Part shown: in pieces, positions 1 through 8,002 of the stretch
How positions within the stretch are numbered: the first letter of the stretch is position 1
How the letters are laid out: each line of letters opens with the position of its first letter
DNA from: Bacillota bacterium
GTDB lineage: Bacteria; Bacillota; Clostridia; Lachnospirales; Bianqueaceae
Length of the DNA: 46,269 bases
Assembly: GCA_017620135.1 (NCBI GenBank)
Contig: JAFZQZ010000008.1
Coordinates: 1 to 46,269 of the forward strand
Direction of reading: 5' to 3'
The notes under the pieces: generated by a model
Databases searched by the model: none
Told to the model about the DNA's origin: nothing
The model's input: the letters and a program-made list of their open reading frames with translations, nothing else
Made by a program: the position numbers and the translations under genes

Positions 1-16
1 GCTATCTGGGCGCGTA

Positions 17-100
17 TGCCGGAGACCGGGCTCGAACCGGTACGGGTTTGACCCCGCAGGATTTTAAGTCCTGTGCGTCTGCCAATTCCGCCACTCCGGC
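17..100 (-). tRNA. tRNA-Leu (anticodon UAA)
   Basis: Read on the minus strand this 84-nt segment folds as a class II tRNA with a variable arm. The acceptor arms GCCGGAG and CTCCGGC pair perfectly, the T-arm carries GGTTCGAGCC, and the anticodon loop reads CTTAAAA, giving anticodon UAA. The length and variable arm fit tRNA-Leu. No CCA is encoded after the discriminator A at 17, so it must be added after transcription. A good sigma-A promoter lies about 50 nt upstream, so the tRNA need not depend on read-through from ispF. Confidence 0.95.
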
Positions 101-153
101 AATCGGGACTGGCCGACGTGACCGCATGAAGCCAGTCATTCGCGACAAATGGT

Positions 154-182
154 ATAATATCACAGTCCCCTATCAAAGTCAA
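154..182 (-). promoter_or_regulatory. sigma-A promoter for tRNA-Leu
   Basis: The minus strand shows TTGACT (177-182), a 17-nt spacer and TATTAT (154-159). This is near consensus and points straight at the tRNA-Leu gene. It starts just past the ispF stop codon. Confidence 0.8.
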
Positions 183-193
183 CCATTATTTTT

Positions 194-670
194 TTAAAGT
201 TTTTCTTCCAGCAGACATACTGCCTGCGCGGCCATTCCCTCTTCTCTGCCCGTAAATCCAAGCTTTTCTTCCGTAGTTGCTTTTACATTAATGCAGGCTG
301 TATCTGTCCCAAGTGCCTCCGCGATATTCTTTCGCATCTCTTCCGTATAGGGACTGATCTTCGGCTTCTGCGCGATCAAAAGCGCGTCTACATTGCCGAT
401 CCGATAGCCCTTTTGATCCATCAGTCCGGCAACTTCTTTCAGAAGACCCATACTGGATGCACCCAGATAAGCCGGATCCGTATCCGGAAAAAGCCTGCCG
501 ATATCTCCCATCGCTAACGCACCGAGGATCGCGTCCATGATCGCGTGAACCAGTACATCCGCATCCGAATGTCCATCCAGACCCAGCGGATAGGGAATCT
601 TCACTCCGCCGAGGATCAGGTCCCTGCCTTCCTTCAGCCTGTGCACATCATAACCGATACCGATTTTCAT
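194..670 (-). CDS. ispF: 2-C-methyl-D-erythritol 2,4-cyclodiphosphate synthase
   Basis: IspF converts CDP-methylerythritol 2-phosphate to the cyclic diphosphate, releasing CMP, in the non-mevalonate (MEP) isoprenoid pathway in the cytosol. The 158-aa protein has the usual length. The zinc ligands known from E. coli IspF are present at the same positions: D8 and H10 in GYDVHRL, and H42 in [11 protein letters not shown]. The [11 protein letters not shown] segment is also characteristic. The start is the ATG at 668-670, 9 nt downstream of a TTTGAGG ribosome binding site. The gene stands alone between the groE operon and tRNA-Leu and has its own promoter. No terminator hairpin is evident after the stop, so some transcripts may run into the tRNA. 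Other MEP genes are not in the window. Confidence 0.97.
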   Translation of the reverse strand: MKIGIGYDVHRLKEGRDLILGGVKIPYPLGLDGHSDADVLVHAIMDAILGALAMGDIGRLFPDTDPAYLGASSMGLLKEVAGLMDQKGYRIGNVDALLIAQKPKISPYTEEMRKNIAEALGTDTACINVKATTEEKLGFTGREEGMAAQAVCLLEEKL

Positions 671-699
671 AACAAAACCTCAAATCATAAGATGCAGGG

Positions 700-727
700 A
701 TTATATCATATTTTGAAACAAAAGCAA
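700..727 (-). promoter_or_regulatory. sigma-A promoter for ispF
   Basis: On the minus strand TTGCTT (722-727), a 16-nt spacer and TATAAT (700-705) are followed by the ispF start about 30 nt downstream. A TG dinucleotide one base before the -10 box makes it an extended -10 promoter. Confidence 0.7.
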
Positions 728-794
728 AGACGTGCCATTCGAACCCTCCTTTCAGTCGGGTTCTCATGTAGGGCTGCGCCCTATAAAGATCTTC

Positions 795-838
795 AAAAAA
801 GCTCCGTTTGGAAAGCGCGCTTTCCTCCCGGAGCTTTT
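795..838 (-). terminator. intrinsic terminator of groES-groEL
   Basis: A 10-bp stem (AAAAGCTCCG with CGGAGCTTTT; 797-806 and 829-838) encloses a second 7-bp stem (810-816 with 819-825). The outer stem continues into a run of six T on the minus strand. It begins 27 nt after the groEL stop and is a nearly ideal Rho-independent terminator. Confidence 0.9.
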
Positions 839-864
839 CTCGATCTTTGCACGGCTTTGCTTTA

Positions 865-2508
<1,644 letters not shown>

Positions 2509-2796
2509 TTAATCTTCTACGATCGCCAGAATATCGCTCTGCTTCAGGATCATATATTCATTGCCTTCCAGCTTGACTTCCGTGCCGGAGTACTTGGCAT
2601 AGATGACTTTCTGGCCGACCTTAACTTCCATCTTCACTTCCTTGCCGTCGATCACTCCGCCGGGACCTACAGCAATGACTTCCGCTTCCTGCGGTTTTTC
2701 CTTCGCGTTACCGGTAAGCACGATGCCGGATTTGGTCGTCTCGATCGCTTCCAGCTGTTTTACGACAACTTTATCGCCCAAAGGAACTAACTTCAT
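2509..2796 (-). CDS. groES: co-chaperonin GroES (10 kDa)
   Basis: GroES caps the GroEL ring and sets the folding cycle. The 95-aa protein has the family length and begins MKLVPLGDKVVVKQ. It carries the mobile loop (about residues 17-33, TTKSGIVLTGNAKEKPQ), which contacts GroEL through the hydrophobic IVL, and the segment GQKVIYAKYSGTEVK. The ATG is preceded by a strong AGGAGGTA ribosome binding site. It is the first gene of the groES-groEL operon, with a sigma-A promoter and CIRCE operator directly upstream. Confidence 0.99.
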   Translation of the reverse strand: MKLVPLGDKVVVKQLEAIETTKSGIVLTGNAKEKPQEAEVIAVGPGGVIDGKEVKMEVKVGQKVIYAKYSGTEVKLEGNEYMILKQSDILAIVED

Positions 2797-2833
2797 GGAT
2801 ACTACCTCCTGATATTACCTTGTTTCCAAATTG

Positions 2834-2860
2834 TTAGCACTCTTGTTTATCGAGTGCTAA
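2834..2860 (-). promoter_or_regulatory. CIRCE operator (HrcA binding site)
   Basis: A perfect inverted repeat, TTAGCACTC, nine bases, GAGTGCTAA, matches the CIRCE consensus exactly. It lies in the 5' untranslated region of groES, starting a few bases after the predicted transcription start. This is the classical arrangement for heat-inducible repression by HrcA. hrcA itself is not in the window. Confidence 0.97.
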
Positions 2861-2872
2861 ACCACAACTGCT

Positions 2873-2901
2873 ATCATATTCGAAACCCCGAATGATATCA
2901 A
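2873..2901 (-). promoter_or_regulatory. sigma-A promoter of groES-groEL
   Basis: On the minus strand TTGATA (2896-2901), a 17-nt spacer and TATGAT (2873-2878) sit immediately upstream of CIRCE. The predicted start near 2866 places the operator at the very beginning of the transcript. Confidence 0.85.
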
Positions 2902-2950
2902 CCTGACGCATTCGAAAATATACCGAATTATTTCTATTTTTCTTTATTAT

Positions 2951-2980
2951 TCTCTGTTTATCTCTGTTTTCCTCTGTTTT
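2951..2980 (+). repeat. three 10-bp phased T-rich direct repeats
   Basis: Three consecutive 10-nt units, TCTCTGTTTA, TCTCTGTTTT and CCTCTGTTTT, follow one another with a period of one helical turn. They end 13 nt before the -35 box of the tmcAL promoter. The block lies between the divergent groE and tmcAL promoters and is the most pyrimidine-rich stretch of the region. Confidence 0.75.
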
Positions 2981-2993
2981 TTATTTTCTTCCC

Positions 2994-3022
2994 TTGACTG
3001 GTTTTTGCGGGCAGGCTATAAT
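2994..3022 (+). promoter_or_regulatory. sigma-A promoter of tmcAL
   Basis: TTGACT (2994-2999), a 17-nt spacer and a perfect TATAAT (3017-3022) lie 35 nt upstream of the chosen tmcAL ATG. This is one of the best promoter matches in the window. Confidence 0.88.
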
Positions 3023-3057
3023 TCTACTCATATCAACCAGACGAGGTGTCTTTTGTC

Positions 3058-4239
3058 ATGATCGGTATCATCTGCGAATTCAATCCTTTTCACTATGGTC
3101 ACCGCTATCTGATCCGCGAAGCCAGAAAAGCTTTCCCGGACCAGCCGGTCATCTGTGTCATGAGCGGTAACTATGTTCAGCGTGGTGAACCGGCTTTTTA
3201 TGATAAAATGTCCCGGACCGAAATGGCGCTTTTGGGCGGCGCGGACATGGTACTCGAACTGCCCACCTACTACGCTGCTGCTACCGCGGAAAAATTCGCG
3301 CTTGGCGCCTGCAGGATCCTGGCGTCGACCGGTCTTGTCTCCTCTCTGGTTTTCGGTATGGAAGATCCTGATAATCTGCCTCTTCTTGACAAAGCGGCTT
3401 CTTTTCTCACTGCCGATGATTCTCCCTATCCTGATCTTTTGAAAGACAGACTGCGGGAAGCTCCCTCCTATGCGGCCGCGCGCGCAGATGCGCTGTCGAT
3501 CCTTTTAGGCGCCTCCCTTCCCACAGGGCCGAATGAGATCCTGGCTCTTGAATACCTGTGTTCGATGAAACGACTTTCCTTTCATCCCGAGGTCCTTCCG
3601 ATCCGGCGTACCGCACCTCACACGGATGATACCGATCCTGCCGGTCCGTTTTTATCATCTTCCGCGATCCGGAAAAAAGCCATGGAAGGGCTGGATATTT
3701 CCGGCGATCTTCCCGTATCCGTATCCGGACAGCAGGTCTTTCCTTCTTCCGTCTTTCAGCCGCTTCTGTATCGTCTTTGCTTCCATGATGCTCCGTCACT
3801 CGCCGCGATCGATGAGGTCGAAGAAGGTCTGGAAAACCGTATTCTCAGAGCCGCGAGTGAAGCCTCTTCCTATGATGATCTGCTTGCCCGACTGACGACC
3901 AAAAGGTATCCCACCGCCCGTCTTCGCCGTATCCTTCTGAATATCCTGTTGGATATTACGAAAGAACGGAAGAAGGAGCTTGCGTTTTCAGAGGGACCCG
4001 GCTATATCCGTGTACTGGGCATCAAAAAAGAGCACCTGTCGCTCTTAGGTGCTCTCTCTGAAAATAGTTCACTTCCGGTGGTAACGAATCTTGCCCGCGA
4101 CCTGGATCTTCTCCCTGCGAGGGCAAAGGCCATGCTGCAGGATGAGCTGTCCTTTACAAAGATTTACCGAACGCTCCTACCCGATCCTTCCGTCTTTCCA
4201 TCCAGTGAAAAAAGTGTCCCCCTGATGATCCTTTCTTGA
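3058..4239 (+). CDS. tmcAL: tRNA(Met) cytidine acetate ligase
   Basis: TmcAL (YlbM in B. subtilis) uses ATP and acetate to acetylate the wobble cytidine C34 of elongator tRNA-Met, which protects AUG decoding. The protein starts MIGIICEFNPFHYGH, a nucleotidyltransferase nucleotide-binding motif ending in the HxGH-like signature, and continues VMSGNYVQRGEPA, typical of the family. At 393 aa it has the usual length. I chose the ATG at 3058 over an in-frame GTG at 3046, because the GAGGTG ribosome binding site overlaps that GTG and is well spaced from the ATG. The gene ends 3 nt from the stop of the convergent lipoprotein gene. Codons 324-333 also form a minus-strand terminator hairpin. Confidence 0.93.
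   Translation: MIGIICEFNPFHYGHRYLIREARKAFPDQPVICVMSGNYVQRGEPAFYDKMSRTEMALLGGADMVLELPTYYAAATAEKFALGACRILASTGLVSSLVFGMEDPDNLPLLDKAASFLTADDSPYPDLLKDRLREAPSYAAARADALSILLGASLPTGPNEILALEYLCSMKRLSFHPEVLPIRRTAPHTDDTDPAGPFLSSSAIRKKAMEGLDISGDLPVSVSGQQVFPSSVFQPLLYRLCFHDAPSLAAIDEVEEGLENRILRAASEASSYDDLLARLTTKRYPTARLRRILLNILLDITKERKKELAFSEGPGYIRVLGIKKEHLSLLGALSENSSLPVVTNLARDLDLLPARAKAMLQDELSFTKIYRTLLPDPSVFPSSEKSVPLMILS
4024..4054 (-). terminator. intrinsic terminator inside tmcAL, serving the convergent lipoprotein gene
   Basis: On the minus strand GAGCACCT pairs with AGGTGCTC (8 bp, 9-nt loop) and is followed by six T. It is the only terminator-like structure downstream of the minus lipoprotein gene, about 190 nt past its stop. 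It lies entirely within tmcAL coding sequence. Confidence 0.75.
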
Positions 4240-4242
4240 CGA

Positions 4243-4671
4243 TCACTCGTTCGGATACACGATCCCTTCGTAAGTCTTGATCTTTCCTTCGGTATCCTTG
4301 ACTTTCAGATATACGGTATCCCCTTCGGCATTGCCTGTGGAAGACATTTCCAGCTCATAACCGTCCGCCAGATAAACCTCATACGCGTCATAGTTCATGT
4401 TGTTATGGCAGATCACACCGATATCAAACACTCCGGGAGCGCTCTCCTCAGAGAATTTGCTCATGGAGATCGTGACCGTATGGCCGGGATCCACTTGTGC
4501 CAGAAGGACCGATTCTCCCCAATCATCTGACGTTGAGAGACTGATGTACATATTATCCCAGGTCTGATCCAGGTTGTTCGTAAACTTGATGCTGGGCACC
4601 GGTTCCGAATTACAGCCCGAGAGCACGAGGACCATCATCAGACTAAGCAGAACACAAAGCAGTTTTTTCAT
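4243..4671 (-). CDS. small secreted lipoprotein, function unknown
   Basis: The 142-aa product has a classical lipoprotein signal: basic MKK, a hydrophobic core, then lipobox LSGC with the lipidated Cys at residue 20. The mature part has an Asn-rich start (FTNNLDQTWDNMYIS), a DDWGESVL stretch and alternating hydrophobic residues suggestive of a beta-sandwich. The pattern of N-N, then Y-I-S, then W-G followed by a leucine resembles a small secreted domain seen in many bacteria, but I cannot name it with certainty. The gene has its own AAAGGAG ribosome binding site. It lies 42 nt beyond the ppiC gene, past that gene's terminator, so it depends on read-through or an unseen promoter. A foldase substrate role is only a guess from the neighbourhood. 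Confidence 0.85.
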   Translation of the reverse strand: MKKLLCVLLSLMMVLVLSGCNSEPVPSIKFTNNLDQTWDNMYISLSTSDDWGESVLLAQVDPGHTVTISMSKFSEESAPGVFDIGVICHNNMNYDAYEVYLADGYELEMSSTGNAEGDTVYLKVKDTEGKIKTYEGIVYPNE

Positions 4672-4696
4672 TTTCGTTTCTCCTTTGAATAAGTGT

Positions 4697-4731
4697 AAAA
4701 AACGCGGCGAGCCTTAAATAGGCTCGCTGCG
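4697..4731 (-). terminator. intrinsic terminator overlapping the ppiC stop codon
   Basis: On the minus strand CGCAGCGAGCC pairs with GGCTCGCCGCG, with one A-C mismatch, and runs into six T. The 7-nt loop contains the TAA stop of the foldase gene (4714-4716). The final codons are therefore also the 5' arm of the terminator. Confidence 0.85.
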
Positions 4732-6240
4732 GTATTTCATGGCAAACTTATGCTCGGTCACCGGATACTGCTCAGCGACCGCCAGATACCAGTCGTTATA
4801 GGCATTCGTCTGAAGAGTCGACTGCACATCGATCTGCCAGCGCGGCAGATTATCCCCTACGAAGTACATGATATGGTATCCGTATTCGGTCTCGATAATC
4901 CCGGAATCTCCCGGGAACCGATTTTCATCGAAGCACCAGTCGTTGAACGCCTGCACCATCTGCGACTCGTACACGCCGGTATACAGACCGCCGTTCGTAT
5001 TGGAGCCGGTGTCTCCGCTGTACTGTTCGGCCAGGTATGCAAAACTCTCTTCCGTCAGACCCTGAGACAGGAACTGCTTATAGATCCCTTCTGCCGTAGC
5101 CTGAGCTGTTTCCCTGGATTCTTCCGTATCATCCTCGAAAGCGATCAGGATATGGCGGACATCCACGGTCTTACTGTCGTTGCGGTAAGGAGCTTTGACC
5201 ATATAGAGGGCATAGAAGCTGTCGCCGGCTGTATTCTCGATCACGGTAACGCTTCCCTCCGGATTGTCCTGGTTGAAGATCCAGTCCGCGATAACTACAT
5301 CCACACTGGTCGCGCTCTCAAAAGACAGATTTCTGACAAGTGAATTATCCTCTACTGTCTGTCCTTCTTCGGCTTCGGCTTCCGCCTTGGCGATCGCCTT
5401 TTCTTCGAAATCTTCTTCAGTGACAATACCCTCGATGAATGCTTCCGCCTGCGCCTTCGCTTCTTCCTCGGTCACGGCCTCTGTCTCTTCATCTCCTTCT
5501 ACGACAGCGAAACGAACGATACGGATATCCGCGACATCATAGTCTTTCGCATTCTCCTGATAATACGCATCCAGATCGGCCTCTGTGAAGGTAAAGGAGG
5601 CCTGTTTCTCTTTCATGAAGGCTTCCGCGAGCAGTTCACGATAGATACACGTCTTAAGCGCATCCATATTGAAGCCCATGCCAAAGGAATTGCTGAGATA
5701 GGTATTCAGGGACACACCAGATTCTTCCGCCTGCGTTTTCGCGTTCTCGATCGTCTGTTCATACACCTGCTGCGCGTCTTCAGGAAGAACGAAGTTTGCT
5801 TTCTTCGCTTCCTCGGAAAGGATCACAAGCTGCTGCAGATTATCCTTAGCCTCATTGCTGAAATAATCGGCATAACTCATTTCATCATTGTATGCCTGCT
5901 TTTTCAGCGACTTTGTGAGATCGATCGGCATGTAGCTGCCGCCGAAGTACGAATAGATCGTCTGATAATAGTTATTGAACGTCGTGCGATAATAATAACT
6001 GAACTCAGCTACGGAAATATCCTTGTCACCGATCGTCACCGCCTTGAGTACCCGGCGGGAAAGGCCCGTATTCGGGAGGATCAAGGCAGCGATCAGTAAA
6101 ATGACGAGGGCTGCCACGCCGATCCCGGCCAGACGGTGTTTGGTCTTCTGGGAGATCTTCGCGTTTTCCCTTTTTTTGATCTGCTGCTGGCGCTTTCTCG
6201 CCTCTTCACGGCGTTGCTCGATCTTGGCTTGTGTGTCCAT
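4714..6240 (-). CDS. membrane-anchored PpiC-type peptidyl-prolyl isomerase (PrsA/SurA-like foldase)
   Basis: The 508-aa protein probably helps fold secreted proteins outside the membrane. A basic cytosolic N-terminus (residues 1-33, rich in K, R and Q) precedes one membrane segment near 35-56, giving an N-in, C-out topology. The extracellular part begins with a SurA-N-like helical region (VAEFSYYYRTTFNNYY). A parvulin domain follows at about 355-470, with VDVRHILIAF, the glycine-rich SGDTGSNTNGGLYTGV stretch and EYGYHIMYFVG. No lipobox is present, unlike PrsA of Bacillus. An acidic, Glu- and Ala-rich stretch (about 235-290) separates the two parts. The terminator overlaps the stop codon, and a short 3'-adjacent lipoprotein gene follows. 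I am sure of the domain but not of its clients. Confidence 0.88.
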   Translation of the reverse strand: MDTQAKIEQRREEARKRQQQIKKRENAKISQKTKHRLAGIGVAALVILLIAALILPNTGLSRRVLKAVTIGDKDISVAEFSYYYRTTFNNYYQTIYSYFGGSYMPIDLTKSLKKQAYNDEMSYADYFSNEAKDNLQQLVILSEEAKKANFVLPEDAQQVYEQTIENAKTQAEESGVSLNTYLSNSFGMGFNMDALKTCIYRELLAEAFMKEKQASFTFTEADLDAYYQENAKDYDVADIRIVRFAVVEGDEETEAVTEEEAKAQAEAFIEGIVTEEDFEEKAIAKAEAEAEEGQTVEDNSLVRNLSFESATSVDVVIADWIFNQDNPEGSVTVIENTAGDSFYALYMVKAPYRNDSKTVDVRHILIAFEDDTEESRETAQATAEGIYKQFLSQGLTEESFAYLAEQYSGDTGSNTNGGLYTGVYESQMVQAFNDWCFDENRFPGDSGIIETEYGYHIMYFVGDNLPRWQIDVQSTLQTNAYNDWYLAVAEQYPVTEHKFAMKYRSEPI

Positions 6241-6281
6241 AACAAAACAACCTCTTATTAAGAAAATTTGATATCAAACGA

Positions 6282-6330
6282 CAAAAACACACCTCCGGCA
6301 TGGCCGCCAGCCAGGCCGGAGGCGGTGTTG
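6282..6330 (-). terminator. intrinsic terminator after the coiled-coil gene
   Basis: An 8-bp GC-rich stem (GCCGGAGG with CCTCCGGC), extended by outer CAACACC/GGTGTGTT pairing with a bulge, ends in a run of five T on the minus strand. It starts 21 nt beyond the stop of the 6352 gene and separates the rsmD-coaD operon from the foldase gene. Confidence 0.85.
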
Positions 6331-6351
6331 TCTGAAAATTCTGTCTGACGA

Positions 6352-6900
6352 TCAGTCGTGATGAATATCCAGTTCCTTGCGGTTCTGCTGCAGGATCCGA
6401 CTCTTCTGATCGATCACGCTGGCAAACTCTTTCGACCGGTTATCGATGATACCGGCGATCTTGGAAAGCTCCTCATTCGTGAAGCCGGCCAGCTGTTTCA
6501 TCTGATCATCGATCTGCATCAGCAGATCATCCGCGTACTCTTTGGCGCCCATCCGCATTTCCTTGGAAACGCGTTTCGCGTTGTCGACGATCTCTTCCGC
6601 CTGCTGGTAAGCCTTACGGGTCACCTCATGCTCGTTGATCATCTTCAGGCGCTCTTCTTCCGCCTCTTTGATCTTTGCTTCCGCCTCATGCTGGGCGTCC
6701 ACAATGATCCGATTCTTCTCTTCCAGCACCCATTTGGACTGTTCGATCTCAGTAGGCATTTTTAAACGGATATCCGTGATTGCATCAAAGAGCTCTTCGC
6801 GATCTACGAGCACCTTATCACTGAATGGTACAGTTTTCGCCTGTTCGAGCATCTCCTCGATACTTGTTAAGATTTCTTCGATTTCCATCTGACGGTCCAT
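6352..6900 (-). CDS. conserved coiled-coil protein, function unknown (coaD-linked)
   Basis: This 182-aa protein has no signal peptide or membrane segment. Residues from about 75 to 150 form long heptad-like runs of E, K, A and I (for example AQHEAEAKIKEAEEER), as in DivIVA or F0 subunit-b-type helices. It starts four bases after the coaD stop with its own ribosome binding site, so it is the third gene of rsmD-coaD-orf. Proteins of this kind are common next to coaD in Clostridia and are often annotated as ATPase or cell-division-like, but I see no P-loop and no DivIVA signature. The terminator directly follows. A structural or scaffold role is an inference from the coiled coil only. Confidence 0.85.
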   Translation of the reverse strand: MDRQMEIEEILTSIEEMLEQAKTVPFSDKVLVDREELFDAITDIRLKMPTEIEQSKWVLEEKNRIIVDAQHEAEAKIKEAEEERLKMINEHEVTRKAYQQAEEIVDNAKRVSKEMRMGAKEYADDLLMQIDDQMKQLAGFTNEELSKIAGIIDNRSKEFASVIDQKSRILQQNRKELDIHHD

Positions 6901-6904
6901 GACC

Positions 6905-7381
6905 TTACCTCCTGAATTTATATATCATGTCTAAAATTGACGCTGGGACAAAGTGCTCGACATTTCCGTTATGCCGAAGCACATCTTTTACGATCGTGGA
7001 GCTGATATAGGAATAAGAAACATTCGTTGTCAGGAAAACCGTCTCCATCTGAGGAAGGAGCGAACGGTTCGCCTGGGCCAGCTGAAGCTCATATTCAAAA
7101 TCAGTCACGGCCCTCAGGCCTCTGATCACGATCGCTGCGTTCTGCTCTTTCAGAAAATCCACCAGAAGGCCGCTGAAAGGCAGCACTTCCACATTGGGCA
7201 GATCTTCGGTCGCTTTTCTGAGAAGAGCGATCCTTTCATCCACAGTAAACATGGGACTTTTGGAGCTGTTCTCCAATACGCCCACCACCAGACGATCCAC
7301 GATCCTCGAACCACGTTCGATGATATCCAGATGTCCAAGGGTGACGGGATCAAAACTTCCGGGACATACACCGATCCGCAC
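6905..7381 (-). CDS. coaD: phosphopantetheine adenylyltransferase
   Basis: CoaD transfers AMP from ATP to 4'-phosphopantetheine, the penultimate step of coenzyme A synthesis. The 158-aa protein matches the family length. The nucleotidyltransferase signature GSFDPVTLGHLDII (T/HxGH) is at residues 9-22, and the catalytic-loop stretch VSYSYISSTIVKDV is near the C-terminus. RGLRAVTDFEYELQLAQANR is the conserved central motif. It starts 2 nt after rsmD, the pairing (rsmD-coaD) seen in B. subtilis and many other Firmicutes. CoaBC, another CoA-pathway enzyme, is missing from its common place beside priA in this window. Confidence 0.97.
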   Translation of the reverse strand: MRIGVCPGSFDPVTLGHLDIIERGSRIVDRLVVGVLENSSKSPMFTVDERIALLRKATEDLPNVEVLPFSGLLVDFLKEQNAAIVIRGLRAVTDFEYELQLAQANRSLLPQMETVFLTTNVSYSYISSTIVKDVLRHNGNVEHFVPASILDMIYKFRR

Positions 7382-7383
7382 GA

Positions 7384-7941
7384 TTACTGATTCTCCAGTC
7401 TTTTAAAAAATGTAAACCGGGTCGTTTTATAGACTTTTTCCCTGATCTTCAAAAGAAGATCAAGGTCTACCACAGTCCCGGAAGATGATTCCATGATCAG
7501 AACACCGTCCTCAGCTAAAAGACCGTATTCTCCGATCAGTTCGCCGATCTTTTTCTCATAACCGTGATCGTACGGCGGATCCATGAAAATAAAATCGAAC
7601 CGGAGATCCTCTTTTTCAAGCAGGGCAAGCCCTCTTTCCACAGACGAGGAGATCAGGCGGGATCTTTTCCCGAATCCGAGATCGGAAAGATTGCGGCGAA
7701 TACAGCTAAGCGCACGGGGATCCTGTTCGATCAGGACCAGCGAAGACGCTCCTCTGGAAAGGGCTTCGATCCCTATCTGTCCGCTTCCCGCGAACAGATC
7801 CAGAAAAGAAGATCCGGCCAGATCAAACTGGATCATCCCAAACAAAGCTTCCTTTAACCGGTCGGTCGTCGGACGTGTATTCATTCCTTCCGGAGTCACC
7901 AGACGACGCCCTTTTGCGCTTCCGGCAATGACTCTCGTCAT
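7384..7941 (-). CDS. rsmD: 16S rRNA (guanine-966-N2)-methyltransferase
   Basis: RsmD methylates G966 of 16S rRNA in the assembled 30S subunit using S-adenosylmethionine. The 185-aa product shows the family start MTRVIAGSAKGRRL, the TRPTTDRLKEALF motif, the SAM-binding FLDLFAGSGQIGIEALSRGA, and the catalytic DPPY motif in FIFMDPPYDHG. The start ATG has an AGAAGGA ribosome binding site and a promoter 20-45 nt upstream. It heads the rsmD-coaD-coiled-coil operon. Confidence 0.96.
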   Translation of the reverse strand: MTRVIAGSAKGRRLVTPEGMNTRPTTDRLKEALFGMIQFDLAGSSFLDLFAGSGQIGIEALSRGASSLVLIEQDPRALSCIRRNLSDLGFGKRSRLISSSVERGLALLEKEDLRFDFIFMDPPYDHGYEKKIGELIGEYGLLAEDGVLIMESSSGTVVDLDLLLKIREKVYKTTRFTFFKRLENQ

Positions 7942-7959
7942 AAAATCATCCTTCTTTCT

Positions 7960-7987
7960 ATTTTACAGATTACACACAAAAAGTCAA
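7960..7987 (-). promoter_or_regulatory. sigma-A promoter of rsmD-coaD operon
   Basis: On the minus strand TTGACT (7982-7987), a 16-nt spacer and TAAAAT (7960-7965) precede rsmD. A second TTGACA at 7994-7999 offers an alternative -35 but with a poor partner box. No terminator is visible after recG, so read-through from recG may add to this. Confidence 0.6.
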
Positions 7988-8002
7988 GTAAAATGTCAAC
8001 TT

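Noticed and set aside
3672-3698. Possible terminator in tmcAL at the AAAAAAGCC/GGGCT segment
   Set aside because: The stem is only 4-5 bp and weak, and the better hairpin at 4024-4054 is nearer to the lipoprotein gene.
6241-6281. Promoter for the ppiC gene (TTGTCG and TTAATA)
   Set aside because: The -10 box is poor and the elements overlap the terminator of the upstream gene; I could not support it.
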